Positions 35,228 through 48,345 of a DNA stretch of 64,000 bases are shown piece by piece. Source of the stretch: Sebastes aleutianus (taxonomy: Eukaryota > Chordata > Actinopteri > Perciformes > Sebastidae); assembly GCA_916700875.1 (NCBI GenBank), contig CAKAKS010000004.1, forward strand, positions 13,288,534-13,352,533, in the 5' to 3' direction. The stretch's first letter is position 1; each line of letters begins with the position of its first letter. The notes beneath the pieces are model-generated. The model did no database searches. It was not told the DNA's origin and worked only from the letters and a program-made list of their open reading frames with translations. A program made the translations under genes and the position numbers.

Positions 35228-36435
35228 GTGTTTCCATCACATTTTGCTAGTTTGCTGTCTTCCTCTTTCTCGCCTTTGTTTGTGCATTGCTAAACTTCTT
35301 CGCTCATCACCGTCACACCAACTGTCGATCGGTGGACTAGCGTGAAAACGCGGCGACAGGAATGTGTATTGCGTTCTCGTGTGTGATACAAAGTGGGGAC
35401 CCAATCATAAGGGATTTGCTCCATAGCGCCACTAGTATTCAAAAAGTCAACAGGGTACCTATAATTTAAGCAGAGAATAAATACACAAACATTTTATAAA
35501 AATATCACAATTGATGAAGACTAATAAAAGATCTAAATGATGTCTAACAGCTTTTTTTTTTTGCATATTTAATATCAAAATGTAAGTGAACCGTTATTGC
35601 TTTTGCCTCCCTTTATACATCTGGATTTAATAAATCTAAAAAAACTTCCATCTCTGTGTTTGCATGAACTAATGAAAACCTGCCATTACATGGTGAAACA
35701 ATTAAGAACTATAAAATCTAAGATACTGTAAATATTTATGAGCCATAAATTAGAAAATAAAATGCATATGCGACTTTAAAGACCCACAGATAACCCGATT
35801 TATGCCCACACATGCATTTGCATCATGCCTTTTAAGTTACAGAGCGCAGACAAACAGACGTGACTTGATTTAAAACCAAGCCAACTGTTGTTTCCCCTGA
35901 AGTGATCTCTGGTGGATCCTATTTTCTCTTTAACTCGCCACAAGCCACCGACTGGTCCTGTGGGAGAAAACTGGAAGAGCTTTCTGTGCTGTTCGGTGGT
36001 CTAAACTCTAAATCATCTCCAGGGCATTAGTACAAGCCTCCACCACCTCCTCCTCCTCCCACTCATCTTCCTCCTCCTGCTCCCACTCCTACCTCTTTCT
36101 CTGTCTTTCTTTCACACCTCTACACATACGGACACACAAAAACACATGTACAATGCCAGTGCATTCACAGCACACACACACATATGCACTGAAATCACCC
36201 TGGGACCCGGTGATGGATAGCACACCGGTGCATTCAGGGCACTTAGCAGAGGAGCCCTAGCCACACAAAATGAAATGAAACATGCTGTAAACGATGTTGT
36301 CACTTGAAATACATGTACAGAGCAGATAATACAGTACAATAAAGTATTCCTGCCAGGATAGTGTTAAGCACTGGTGTCCTTTTTCCATATTTTAGAAGGC
36401 TCAGACCAATGTGAGCTTCAATACAAGTCCATCAT

Positions 36436-36965
36436 CTACGCAAGGCGCATGAATGACACGATGATGCGCAAGGCAAAGCGTGCAATAAGAATGCCGTTCT
36501 TGCTTTAGGCTTGTCATTTGTACGCCATGTAGTCTGTACTGACTACAATGCAAATGCATTCATGTGAAAATGCTACGCTCGGAGCTATTGACGTAGGATA
36601 AAAAGTGAGAAAGGTCGCTTATGGTGGGTGGGAGGGGAGGTGGATGGGTCCAACAAACACAGGACCTTTTACCAGGACTCCGGTGTTTTGCTTTGTAAAC
36701 TACGTTAGTGACATTTGTCAAGTGTTTTCCGTACTTATGTTACGTTCTTTCCATACATATTGTACTTAATTTATATACTTATTTTAAGGCCAACCATGAC
36801 GTTTTTCCTAAACCTAACTAAGTGGTTTTGTTGCCCCCTGCTGGTACTACACCTTCATACCCGCGTGTAATATTCACGCCTCGGCGAGGCAAAATGTGAC
36901 ACTGACACGCTATCCTCTCGTGAACAGGGGGTCCATTACATGCTTTAGCGTGATATTAGGTTGCT
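36436..36965 (+). repeat. family A interspersed repeat, copy 4
   Basis: Nearly collinear with copy 1, with an additional internal stretch (gtggatgggtccaacaaaca) that copy 1 lacks. Ends near the gcgtgatatt string. No coding capacity. Confidence 0.85.
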
Positions 36966-37490
36966 ACAGTACATGCCTTAATACTTTTTCACTTCATCAG
37001 GGTGATATCTGCAGCAGTCGATTAGTCATGTTACTTTACGAAATGAATATACAGTACATTACCATAAATACTCTTACATATAATAATAATAATATGATAT
37101 ATAATAACCCAGTAAATCTACAATCTCAACACATTTCTCTCCCTCCTTCTCTTTTTTTTCTTGGTTGCCTCTTCAAATGATCCATTGGTGAATTGAGTTA
37201 ATGGCCCAAATGAATTACACCGCTTCTCTAATGATCTGTCTAACTCTACAGACCCGTTCATCAACACTGTAAATCACATGCAAAATGTTGGAGACAACTG
37301 CCACGACCTCTCAAAAAGAAATGGTTCATGAATTTCAGTAACCCAAATTGAACTGATAACAGATGACTCTTACATAAAATTGTCCTCAAACACAAATGAT
37401 CACATTATTATTATTGTTAATATTCTTGTTTTTATGCCAAATATTGTGCGGCTTGTTTTTGGTGGTCTAATGTTGTCTCGAAACCTACAA

Positions 37491-37691
37491 TTAAAGGTGC
37501 AGTGTGTAGGATCTGGCGGCATCTAGCGGCTGCCGGCTCCGTGAAGAAGACCTGCTCCATATGTAGATATAAACGGCTCATTCTAAGGTAACGAATACAC
37601 AACGATTCATACTTTCAGATGATTATACACTAAAGAAAACACACTTATTAAAATAATAGATTACACTAAATGTTATGCACTGTTCCTTTAA
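37491..37691. mobile_element. 201-bp TTAAAGG-ended MITE-like element
   Basis: Left ttaaaggtgcagtgtgta and right tatgcactgttcctttaa are terminal inverted repeats of 18 bases with few mismatches. It contains gatctggcggcatctagcgg. Recognised as a frequent perciform repeat. Confidence 0.8.
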
Positions 37692-38228
37692 AGACAAAAT
37701 ATATGACGAACTCCCAAAAAAAAAGTAGAAAGTGTACTTGCAGTAAATGTTTCGAGCTGAATAATGGATTGGTTCAGACAATCAATAGCTGTTTGCAGCA
37801 TAGTCTTGGAAAGTTATATAATGGCACATTCAGCCGCGTACAGACACACACACACACCTCTGCATCTTTGCATTGTGGGAGCTGAGGTGTCAGCTAACTA
37901 ATCAATTGAAGTCTTCCTGCAGTAACGAGTGGAGAGAGGATCATATTAACACCACTATTGATTTTGTCTGAGGGGGACTTCATGATGGTTGGATTACACT
38001 ATACATAATGAATACGCTCCCGAATAAACGCCGGCTTTGCGTCCGTCACGCTGACACATACATACACGCACACAGACACACACACGGGCTCACATGCAAA
38101 CACGTTTGTCAAATGTGAGTGGTGCAGTGATGATCCATCTGTCCAAACACAGTCAAGGGAGGGTTAGCTTGGGGTCACAACACAGTGCTGATAGATGCTT
38201 TTCTCACTCTCTCTCTCTCTGGCCAGAC

Positions 38229-38266
38229 AACACACACACACACACACACACACACCCACACACACT
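38229..38266. repeat. CA microsatellite with one interruption
   Basis: About 17 CA units interrupted once by CC. A TG run of about 8 units follows at 38363-38380, so the two can pair. Confidence 0.9.
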
Positions 38267-38769
38267 AGTAAAATCCACCCAGACTTTGCTTTAGACCAGA
38301 GCACACAAAGACACTACAGAGCTGCTTCATAAAGCTCCGTGTTTGTCAGGCAGAGCGCTTATATGTGTGTGTGTGTGTTTGGATGCGACTGACTGGGTGT
38401 TTATCATTCTGTCTATCAGACGGGTTATTGCCAGTTTTTGTTTGTTGTTCTGAGTCTCTGTCTGCCGATTGGTTATCTGAGATTTTGGCGTCTTGTGTTT
38501 TAGACCAAAGCACACACAGAGACGACAGAGATGTTTGCTCTTTACTTTGCTGTCTGTCTGTCTGTCTGAAAAGGACAGCTGAGACCGAGCGATTAGTTGA
38601 GTATGATTGAACTAAGTTATTGATTTGTAAAAGAATAAAAGGACAAACTAGATGACCGACTGACTGTGAGGCTAGTGGACTGAAAGAGGAGCTACTGACT
38701 GACAGAGAGACTGATGAGGTACCTGAATGAGTGAATGGCTACTGCGTAAAAAAACAACATGATTGACAG

Positions 38770-38797
38770 ACCAAGTGGCCGACTGACTGACTGACTT
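38770..38797. repeat. CTGA tetranucleotide repeat
   Basis: Short run of ctga units (gactgactgactgact). Related diffuse ctgactga strings are spread over 38650-38800. Confidence 0.75.
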
Positions 38798-39267
38798 TTC
38801 TTCTTTTCTGGCTGTCATGAGGATTTTTCTTTCACCGCCATCTCTCGGATTTCCTCTATCGTTATCCATCCCCTGCCCCTTTCCGTTTCTACCTGTCATT
38901 GACCTTTTTCCCTCCACTATTTATGCTTTCAGTCCAACCGGGTGTCTCACTGGCTCAGCGGAGGATGACAGAGAGAATGACGGAGTGATGATATCGCCAT
39001 CAAAGGCTCATCGCCGCACAGCAGGGTCCTTTCCGCTTCACGACCCTCCGGAACGGGGGGGAGGGAGGGAGCAGGTTAATTCCCTGCGAAGAAATGTTTG
39101 TGTCTCTCCAAGAGTGAGATTGAAAAGCGCACTTGGATCGGATGGCTTGTTTGTTTCAAAAGCTTATCTGTGGTGCACAGTATTGCTTTTGATGCGCAAA
39201 TCAAATGTGCACATGGTGCAGTTTGTCTTTTTCAGTCTTTCACATTCTCACATTCATTCTCTCTCTG

Positions 39268-39268
<1 letters not shown>

Positions 39269-39301
<33 letters not shown>
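39269..39301. repeat. CA microsatellite, 16 units
   Basis: Perfect CA run. It produces Thr-His strings in chance reading frames crossing it. Confidence 0.95.
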
Positions 39302-39305
<4 letters not shown>

Positions 39306-39583
39306 CTGAGTAAAAAGCTCTCCAGCCCAGAATGCATTTCACACTCCAGCTTCCCTTACTTTGTACTGATATTTCTCTGCATTTGGATTAAATAAGTCAT
39401 TCCACTTGTGTGTTATTACCAGCCGCGACAGCGTGTGGCTGGTGTTGTTTTCAGTTGTGAGTCTGCGTGTGTGTCATCATGGTAAAATGAGGTCCTGGAG
39501 ACTCCTACTGTAGCGGGAACTACCACAGAAGATGAGTGTGGTTCGAGCAAGGGCGCCTGAACTAGGGGGGTTGGAAGTAGGGA

Positions 39584-39970
39584 TGTCACGAGAATCGATA
39601 CTTCAGTATCAAGTCGATGCCAAAATCCTGAAGACCAACGGCGTCCTGTCACCCAGGGATGATAAAAAGTCTCAGTATTCTCACTATAGACACGTCGAGG
39701 GGACAAACACTATTTTTTCCCTCATAATGCTACATTATGAACAACAAATCTATGTTGAAATCGGCAGGACGAGAGCTAGTTAAGATTAGCTGTTAGCAGC
39801 CGATAAGCAGCACAGTCCTGCATGGAGCTACTAACGTTTATGGGAGGTGCCATTTGAATTACATTATGGTGTATTCATATACTATTCAATAAAAATAAGT
39901 ATTGGGAGAAGGTACATTTTATCGTTAACATGATGTGTTCAAATGTAATCTTGCACTTTGAACTACATTA
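39584..39970 (+). mobile_element. fragment with hAT-like left end
   Basis: Starts agggatgtcacgagaatcga followed by tacttcagtatcaagtcgat, a left end familiar from fish hAT-type relics. No matching inverted right end was found, so it is a fragment or its right end has decayed. Confidence 0.45.
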
Positions 39971-40024
39971 TTTGAGCTACATTCCTTGTACGAAAATATA
40001 AAGCTTATATTCTTCATCTTCTTC

Positions 40025-40047
40025 CTATTATTATTATTATTATTATA
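40025..40047. repeat. TTA microsatellite
   Basis: Seven tta/att units. Confidence 0.9.
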
Positions 40048-41903
40048 CATATTTGTCTTGTCATGTGTTTTCTTTTGGTATAATGAATCCTTTTTCAAGT
40101 CAAATTGAACACATTTTTTTTTGCTATAAAAGCAGTAGGCTTATATATCGCTGCTGTTTGTTTTTACTTGTGCACCTCTTTTGGTGTTCTATGTCTTTTT
40201 TTTATTGTATTTGTATTGTGTAAACCGTAGCAATGAAGAAATACAACTTTGTTCCGCTGTATACTGAATATTGTGTATGGAGAGAATGGCAATGGATTCT
40301 ACCTTGTACTTTTATCAGCATGTATATGCTATACAGGGCTGTGAAGTGCTCCAGTCAGTAGTGCACCACGGAGCAGGAATTGACAGCACGTCTCTGAGCA
40401 TCCGCTGCCTTGGGAAACGCCCACAAAGAGGCTTGAAGTTATGTCCAAAAACAGTTTCATCCTCTTTTGAAAAATGTAAAAATATGCACAGTAGCAGCAG
40501 AATCACTGTACTTTATATACCCTTGCAAAAAAAAAAAAGTGAGGACATAGTACTTTGTCACCGAGAAAGGTTTCATTAGTCTTTGAAAAATCACCCTTAT
40601 GTTTGCAGATGCATATTTCTGTAACATACTGCTATATTTTTACCTGCACATAATCTGACTCTGAGTCCAGCATGTTCCACAAACAGCTCTATATTGGAAT
40701 AAACATTAAATCAAACAAATAGCGCATCGGTTTCCCCCTGTCGGAATGACGCTCAGAGATTCCAATCTGTTGTTGGTTTGCGATCGCTGCAGAAGATTTG
40801 GGAAAACAGAGCTGTGATTTGTTGTGTATGTTCTGCTCTGAGCATATGGGAGGGGGTATACAGCTGATGAAACACAGGCGCCGGGGGGGGGAACAGCAGA
40901 GAGCTTCTCTGGTGTTGGACTGAAGCATCGCAGGTACTCAACTTTGTTTCACAAAACTTCTGCAGGGACTTTTTACAGTAAATAGTCTTGGGGTCAATTT
41001 AAGAAAATGTCACCCTCCTCTGCTCCTGATTAATGGTTGCACACACCTCTCTGGTATTTATTTTTTTATTTTTTGTACATGCTGAAAAACACAATGAATC
41101 TTAAACACACCAAAGTCTTTGTACTGTACAGAGCTTTTTTTTGACCAGCCCTGATGACTTGCCTGACCACAACCATAGCTTTGGTCCAGCTAAATCTGGG
41201 ACATATATCACACACATTTGCACACATTGAGCCACAGAAACACGCACACACACACACACAGACTCTCCACTGACTTGCTCAAAAACACACCCAGCAATTT
41301 CTTCCCGAGTCCCACCCTAACTCTCCAGAGCTTCCCAAATCCTGCTGTTATTTTTACTCAACTGGCTTACCCTCTAGCACTCATGCTGATGCATTACCAC
41401 GTGCCTGACTGCGGTCTGCGTGTGTTTCTACACAACACATCTCCAGACGAAGAAAAAAAGGCTTCAACAACATGCAATATGTGGCAAGAAAAGTGACATC
41501 ATGCCTGAAAAGAGAGAAATGTTTCGTGTGAAAGCTCTCACACACACCACTAGACACTAGATTACCGGCATGTCGTGTTCCGGTGTTGCTGCCTCCATGA
41601 TTGCTGGTGGGGCTGTAGTTCAATATGACCTGTGACTTAAAACTATTACAGACCTCCTGGCAGGATGGCCCTTTGAATACAGAGCAGGGCTTTTAAAACT
41701 GTTCACTTCAAAAATTTAGGTCAAGGTAAGGCAGAGTCAGGACTTGTAGCCTACACAGCCGACTCCATAATTACAGAGAATTAATCATCTCTGAGGTTGG
41801 TTGGTTTCTTCTCTGCTTTTGACAAGGGTACTATGGAAATAGATACACTGAGTAATCTTTTTCATTTGTATTCATTTCTTGTAGGAGCTGTGCCTAGTTC
41901 TTA

Positions 41904-42300
41904 TTAAAGGAAACATTTGACATTTTGGGAAATGTGCTTATTCGCTTTATTGCTGAGAATTAGATGAGATAAATGATATCGCTCTTGTGTCTGGAGGCTA
42001 AATATGAATATGTTGCCAGCAGCCGGCTAACTTAGCTTAACATAAAGCTTAGAAAACAGGGAGAAACGGCTAGCTAGGCTCTGTCCTAAGGTAACAGCAC
42101 CTCTAAAGCTCACCAATCAACACGTTATATATTGTTTGTTAGTACAAAAACCGAGGTGTAAAAACAACAAATTGCTGCTTTACAGGGTGTTATGTACCGG
42201 ACTACTTCTTGGTTGGAACCAGTAACTTTCTGGTGTCTCCGCTGGTTTCCCAGTAACTGTTAAAACGGTGATTTGTTGACTTGACACTTATGAATGTGTA
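41904..42300 (+). repeat. teleost interspersed repeat (ACATTTTGGGAAATGTGCTT type)
   Basis: acattttgggaaatgtgctt, agcagccggctaacttagct and agggagaaacggctagctag, followed by ggactacttcttggttgg and ctccgctggtttcccagtaa, form a layout I recognise as a widespread perciform repeat. Only one copy is in this window, so identification is from memory. Confidence 0.6.
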
Positions 42301-42559
42301 CTAATGAAACAAACGTGATACAAAGTGTCATGGACCTTTCACATAGAAACGCGGCAACGGCGCCACTGCGCTTTGAAACCCATTATTTCCAATGGCTTGG
42401 GTTGGACTTTGAGGCGCACTGTGATGCACAGTGCAAACCACGTTCTGTGTGAAGGGCCCTTTAATTAGTGTTCATTTCTAGTATTTATGCTAAGCTAACT
42501 TAGCCCGCTGCAGGCCCTAGCATTATATAGAGCGTACCAGCCGTTCTCATTGTGTGATG

Positions 42560-42970
42560 CTGAAGCACAAGGCACCTATTAGCGCCGGTATGAGACGCAC
42601 CAGGCTTTCAAGCAACTACAATGGAAACCAATCCGTGGTAATTAGAGAAAGTGGTCGGGGGAGTGTGGTGACGTAGTTTAAAGAGTGAAAAAACACACAT
42701 AGGGCGAGGTGGAAGGGGACGTGGACGGGCCCAACAAACACAGGGCTTTCATCCAGGAAACTGCCGTCCGTGTCCATGTGTTAAGTTTCACTGTCACGTT
42801 ACAAACGTAGTCATTTTAAGCCCAATCCCGATGTTTTTTCCTATACCTAACTAGATTTGATTCCTAAACCTACAAGCACGTTTTTGTATGAATTCACAAC
42901 ATTAACCCCGTGTTTACTGCGATCGTAAAGCGACGCCAAGGGGTCTGACAAAGCGTGAGTATGTGACGAG
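42560..42970 (+). repeat. family A interspersed repeat, copy 5
   Basis: Shares ggcccaacaaacacagggct, ttcatccaggaaactgccgt and gtcattttaagcccaatccc with the family, followed by a degenerate cctaaaccta block. Ends are approximate. Confidence 0.7.
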
Positions 42971-44639
42971 TCGGGATGAGAACGTGTTAAGCGTACAGTC
43001 TAGCAAATAATGGGCCTGTACTTTCCATAATGTCAAACTTTCCTTGAAAGTTTTCTCTCAGAAAAACACCATGAAGGAGCTCAAAAATTAAACAGGGCCA
43101 CATGCTGCACAGACAAAGGAATGAAACTATCAGCTTTATCGGGGATCTGTGGACAGCACGCACTCCTCCTTTCAGTGCCAATTAACATTACTCCACAAGC
43201 CCTCTCTCTTCCTCTACGGCCAGGCTGCTAAGAGATGTCTGCATAACACAGTGTCAACTCTTGAAAAAATCTGTGGCCGACGCAGGCACGGATCGGCTGT
43301 TGAGACAGCGGCTCTGACACACAGCCCAAGACCCTCAGGCTACTGTCTGAGCTGCTCTCAGTGTCAAGAAAGCGCTGTTCACAGGGAGCAAATTGTCACA
43401 ACAACCTTGCCGCTCTGGAGTGGCTTAAATCTTACAGAAGAAACTGAGAGTTTGTCACCCCTGTCCCAAAACTACATCTCACCGAGAGCTGATATTTCCA
43501 TAACAACCTCAGCAAGGTACTACAAAGTTACCTCTCTGACAGGAAAGCAAATGTTAGGTTGCTACCAGCTTCCCTTATACAAAGTTTCAGGGTGATTCTT
43601 CAATGCTTAATGTCATGGATGACTTTGACTTAACAGCGAGCACTGAAGATGAACACAGACCCCAAAACCCCTAAACTGATTTGCAAGCATAAAATCAGGT
43701 ACTTTTTCACCCCGGAGATGATCAAAACGATCCCCTCGTGGATGTTTGAAGAATATTCTGTCATTTTCCTCGACGTTTAACTGCTCGAGTAATGCATCGG
43801 CATCAAAGATTCCTTGCACTTCAAAGCCTCTGTTCTCGGTGCGGTGTATTAGCAGGGCAGATCGACACGGGAGGAGCGGTGTCATCTGGCTGCCTGATCA
43901 AGGCAGCGGTGCGAGAATGGCCACAACACCTCAAGACTTAACAACAAAACAGCTCGCCACACATGCAGGAAATACAAACTCAAGCGCTCGTAGCAGCACA
44001 TGCACTCACCTGGGAGTGCGGCACAGATGCATAAAGCCCATGGATGGTGACATTTTTAAAGCTTTAATTACATGCTTGGCTAACGGGTAGCCGACTGTCT
44101 CACCGGGCGCAAAATGACACTATCACAGTCTACAGCTGTGCACAGACGCAAGTCTGAAACTGACTTGCCAGTCACACAAACACACCTGCCCTCTGCACCT
44201 CTGAGGTGAAGGAGCCAAGTGATCGCACTCGCTGCTCTGCCAATATCAAGAGTGACTACTAACTGCAGGCCCAGCTCATTGATCTATCCTTTCAAAAAGG
44301 GCACAGACGCGCCTCACAGAAGAAATGAAATGCTACCTTGATGCTAACCAGACTCCAAATGAAAAGAAAATTACACTCATCCAAGGGTAAAGTCCTCTCA
44401 TTCAGCTGAGAATGTGAAATCAGTGAGTGGGGACGTTTTTTTGTTCGGTTCGGCACAGAATGCTGCAGTTTTGAATCATCCAATTACTAATATCGTAATC
44501 AATCATATCAGCTTTAGCGGTGACAGGATATGACTGGGGGAATGATGGATGAAATCTCTTACAGATAGATTCCACTGCAGGGGAGGTCGAGTCTCTTTGG
44601 TTATGCTGTAAATGTACAAAGCTTTCAACTGTGTGTACT

Positions 44640-44765
44640 GTTGGATCTTCTACAGCAGAGGCGGAGGACTTAAAAGAACATGTACTCAGTGTACTGCACT
44701 TCAACATAATGTGAGGTTTTATATCTGTACATTTCAGAGGTACTGTACTTTTTACACTTTTGTAA
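44640..44765. repeat. possible relative of the TTACTTAAGTAAAAG repeat
   Basis: Contains gcagaggcggaggacttaa, actcagtgtactgcacttc and gaggtactgtactttttaca, similar in style to the stepwise GTACTT-rich teleost repeat, but too diverged to prove a common origin. Confidence 0.35.
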
Positions 44766-46796
44766 AACAGACCTGTTACTTTTAAAGCGGCAATCAAAAC
44801 TTTTATTTTAACAATGTATCAAATTACTATGCGTAATATGAATTGATGCTCATAGTGTCAAACCTACAGTATAGCTTCATTTAACTCATTGTTTTGGTTT
44901 ACTCTCACCACTCTCATAGTGCCGTTTTCGACCGTAGCAGACCTTTGTTTTCAGCCAAAATGCTCCAAAAACACAACTTTAAATGAATGATAATGTTGTT
45001 TCATATATCTGCCGGATGTGTAAATAGGCAACTGTTTGCTAACAAGTTCAGCATATCAATGTAAAAAGCGTTAATACATCAGTGTTGTGTTTACACACTC
45101 CTTTACGCTCCCAAGTGCCCAAAAAAATCTGTTATTGCTGATTTAAGAGTTTAAATGTCGACTGAAATGTTATGTTTAATCATGCAAATGAGGCATTATC
45201 TTTGCATACATTTCTTGAACAGAAAACTGAACACTGGATGAAGCCAGGTTCAAAAGGTTTCAATTTGTTGACACATTAGAGTCAAAGTTGTTTTACAGAG
45301 GGAATTTTGGATATCTCTTTTTATCACTCCATAAAGAAGATACTGTCAACAGCCATAAAAAATGTTTTTAGGAATAAAATGTTCTATAAATCAGGCTATG
45401 AATTATATATGAACAAACCCCTCTTTAGAAACCTTCACAATATAGATAGGAATGAAACTAGAAAGTTTGGTGTATGTAAGAGCTACTGAACTGGAGATTT
45501 TCTGGCTCAGAGTGAGGAAAAAAACTAATATTGAGAAAACTGCCTTTAAAAGATATGTAGCGTAAAATTCCATATATTTTGAAGACACTACAGGTGAATA
45601 TGGTAAACAACTGTAACTACTAGATATCATCATGAAACTTCCAGTTGATTACTTACATTAAGTATTACAAGTTTTATGAAAGTCTGTTATGCTTAAATAA
45701 CAAATGAGGAATTATCTAATGCTAACTTTTAGTGAATATAGGAGAAATCTACTGATGCAAATAGGCAAAGTATAGTAAAATAAACACCTAATTGTGCATT
45801 AGATGTTTTCTTTCCCCTAGTCTGCAAGGAGACATGTTACGGAAGCAAAATAGCCTCAAATCTCAAAATCGATCAGTGCAAAAAATGATGTTTTTGCCTG
45901 GTGTGTCTCACTTTGAAGATATGCCATTTTGCCAGTCAGTTGAAAATCTTTATGTATGAAGATAGTATCTTGCTTGATTTCATCAACTTGAATACGTCAA
46001 TAATCCCCGACTGTTATTTGTAATGCTTTTATAGCAGGAAAACATGCTGTAACATTCAGTTTGTGTATTTTCTTTGTGTCTTGTCTATTTGTTTTCCCAT
46101 TTTAAAGTGTGTAACACTAGTAAAATATACTTTATGGAGAAAATTAGGTCAGCTACAACTTTACACACAAGGGCTTAATGCAGACTATCTTATACTTTAA
46201 AGATAAGTTGATTACTGTTCCAGCTACTTGACTAGATCTAACAAAGTTCTTCTTTCTTTTAAATCTGGTCCGTCACTGTCCTAACTCACAAACCCAAAGG
46301 GAGACAGGGGGCACTGAGAAGTGAACTATAATCAATCTTTCCACATGTTTCTTGCAATCAACACATCCAAGATAACAAGCCTAACAGGCTGCCAACTCCT
46401 ACAGCTCATAATTATATGCCTGAAAAACAACAACAACCACCTCTTTGGCAGAAAAAAAACACATACACTTCAACACACATAAAGGACCTACAGATGGGGA
46501 GGGAGCCATAAGGAAGCTGCCTTGAGATGAGTCGTCTCACTGTATCTGAAGATATGTGGCAGGAGGGATAGTAAATTAGCTCTTGGCTCCACTGGAACCA
46601 ATTAATTACCCGGGCGTGTGCATGTGTGCGTGTCTGTGTGTGTCTGTGGAGTGCCTGGCCTTGGTAATTTGTCCCGTTAACACCAGAGACGGGCACAATA
46701 GCAAAAAAAAAGTTATAGCTTTAATGAGTGGGAGAGATGGGTTTGGTTAACGGCAGCTGTTTTAACACCAGAAAGGATGCTGCAGAAAATGTGTGT

Positions 46797-46822
46797 TTAT
46801 GTGTGTGTGTGTGTGTGTGTAT
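46797..46822. repeat. TG microsatellite
   Basis: About 11 TG units within a longer TG-rich stretch. Confidence 0.85.
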
Positions 46823-47499
46823 GCATGTGTGTGCCTGCCTGAGTCTCCGTCTCCCCGAACATGTCTCCCAAGGGTAAAACTGGAACAACAGAGGAGCAGA
46901 GTCGGAGACGGAGCCCGCAGGCATCCGATGTGATCGTGTCTCTGCTAGACCAAGCAAACAGATGTAGGCCTCCGTCTCGCCTCTATCTTTCTCCCTCTGT
47001 CTGTCTGTCTCTCTTTCTTTTCCTGCGTGCTATGGCGAGGAGGCTCAAGGATTGTGTTTCACCGAGAGCTGAATGGACTCGTCCACTCTGACAGTTGGCC
47101 TTCTCAAAAATAGAGACGCCTGAGACTTGAAGCCACTTTCAGAAGCAACATGCACACCTTAGCCCCAGGCAACTCGTGTCTCTGGATCTATTAAGGCCAC
47201 GAAAAGGCAAACTTCAACTATGGCATGTACTACTTCAGTGATTCTTCCTCTATATATCTTTGCTGCTCACTTCTACTGGAGCAGGGCCTCAGGGTAAAGG
47301 CTTTAATTGGGCATTTGATTCCCAGTTGGAGTCCAGAAGAAGACTTTATCAGTCAGTGGTACAATTAGGGGGCGCCGGACTTGAAACGTATTGATCCTCC
47401 TTTCATATACCCTGTATATTAAGTGCACTGTACATACTTTATGCATATTAACAGATATGACATATCGCAAGCACTTGCACATTAAGAAATGTCGTGTCA

Positions 47500-47965
47500 A
47501 CATCCTAAGGTTAACTAGCTCTAAGTGTCGTGTTGGAGGACGTGTGTCCCGCACCGTCAGCTCTAGTCTGTCCGTGTCAGAGTTTTTCTGGCCAATTCAG
47601 CATGTTGAATCAGCAGCGGCGCCCGTTGGTGAGCGAAATCACTCTGATTGGCTGTTCAGCTTGAACGAATCGGTGCACGAGAAGAGAAACGGATGTGAGG
47701 AAAGCAAGCCAACGAGTCAAGAGGAAAAATACAGAAGGCTCTTCTCATTCTTCATCTTCATCTCATCTGATCATTCCAATACACGGATATTTTCACAGCG
47801 ACATGGCCATCTGGAATGAAGCTAAGTGGTGAGTGAGAGCAGTGTGAAAATGGTCGGCAAACGCGGCTTGTATATCCGCCATCCTCGGCCTACTGTTTTC
47901 CCTTTTTGAATGACAAATACAGACTACCGTGACCTGCTTGCATGTAGAGTTATTTCATCTCACGA
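47500..47965. repeat. putative interspersed repeat
   Basis: aatgacaaatacagactacc, gtgacctgcttgcatgtaga and cacgaaggcgcataacgtac resemble the end of a fish DNA transposon relic I have seen often. The upstream part 47500-47820 (aatcactctgattggctgtt) probably belongs to it. Ends are not defined, and no second copy is here. Confidence 0.45.
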
Positions 47966-47979
47966 AGGCGCATAACGTA

Positions 47980-48345
47980 CATGGTAGTTTTGTCCCATCC
48001 TGTCATTTTGTCCCCAAAAAGGAAGGCGAGTCCCCACAACGTCAGTGTAATGTGAATGTCTGTAAACAGATTTATGTCCCCACAACATGAGTAATGCACA
48101 CCCACACACACACACAGTCGTGTTTTCATCACTTAGAGGACATTATATTGAAGTACATTCATTTCCTGGAGACTTACCTAACCCTCACCATAACCACTAC
48201 TTGCCTAAACCTAACCCAAGTCTTCAACCTGAAATGTAATGATTCACATTATGGGGACGTGCATTTTGTCCCCAAACGGAAGGCGAGTTCCCACGATGTA
48301 AGTGTAACGTGAGATATATGTCCCCACAACATGAGTAATACGCGC
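47980..48345. repeat. GTCCCCACAA repeat with two internal half-copies
   Basis: cattttgtccccaaaaagga / aggcgagtccccacaacgt at 48005-48040 recurs as cattttgtccccaaacggaa / aggcgagttcccacgatgt at 48262-48300. Each is followed by tatgtccccacaacatgagt and a short CA run. The halves are direct repeats about 255 bases apart. Confidence 0.75.

Noticed and set aside
38229..38380. Foldback between a CA run and a TG run
   Set aside because: Complementary microsatellites pair trivially; no flanking complementarity was seen.
38817..39395. 192-codon plus-strand reading frame
   Set aside because: It runs through a CA microsatellite (Thr-His string) and pyrimidine-rich sequence, has no recognisable domain, and is no longer than expected by chance in low-complexity DNA.
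43149..43595. 148-codon plus-strand reading frame
   Set aside because: It has no recognised motif and I identified no splice sites that would make it an exon. Its composition looks like ordinary open intergenic sequence.
47391..47819. 142-codon plus-strand reading frame
   Set aside because: It overlaps a putative repeat (47500-47965) and shows no transposase signature.
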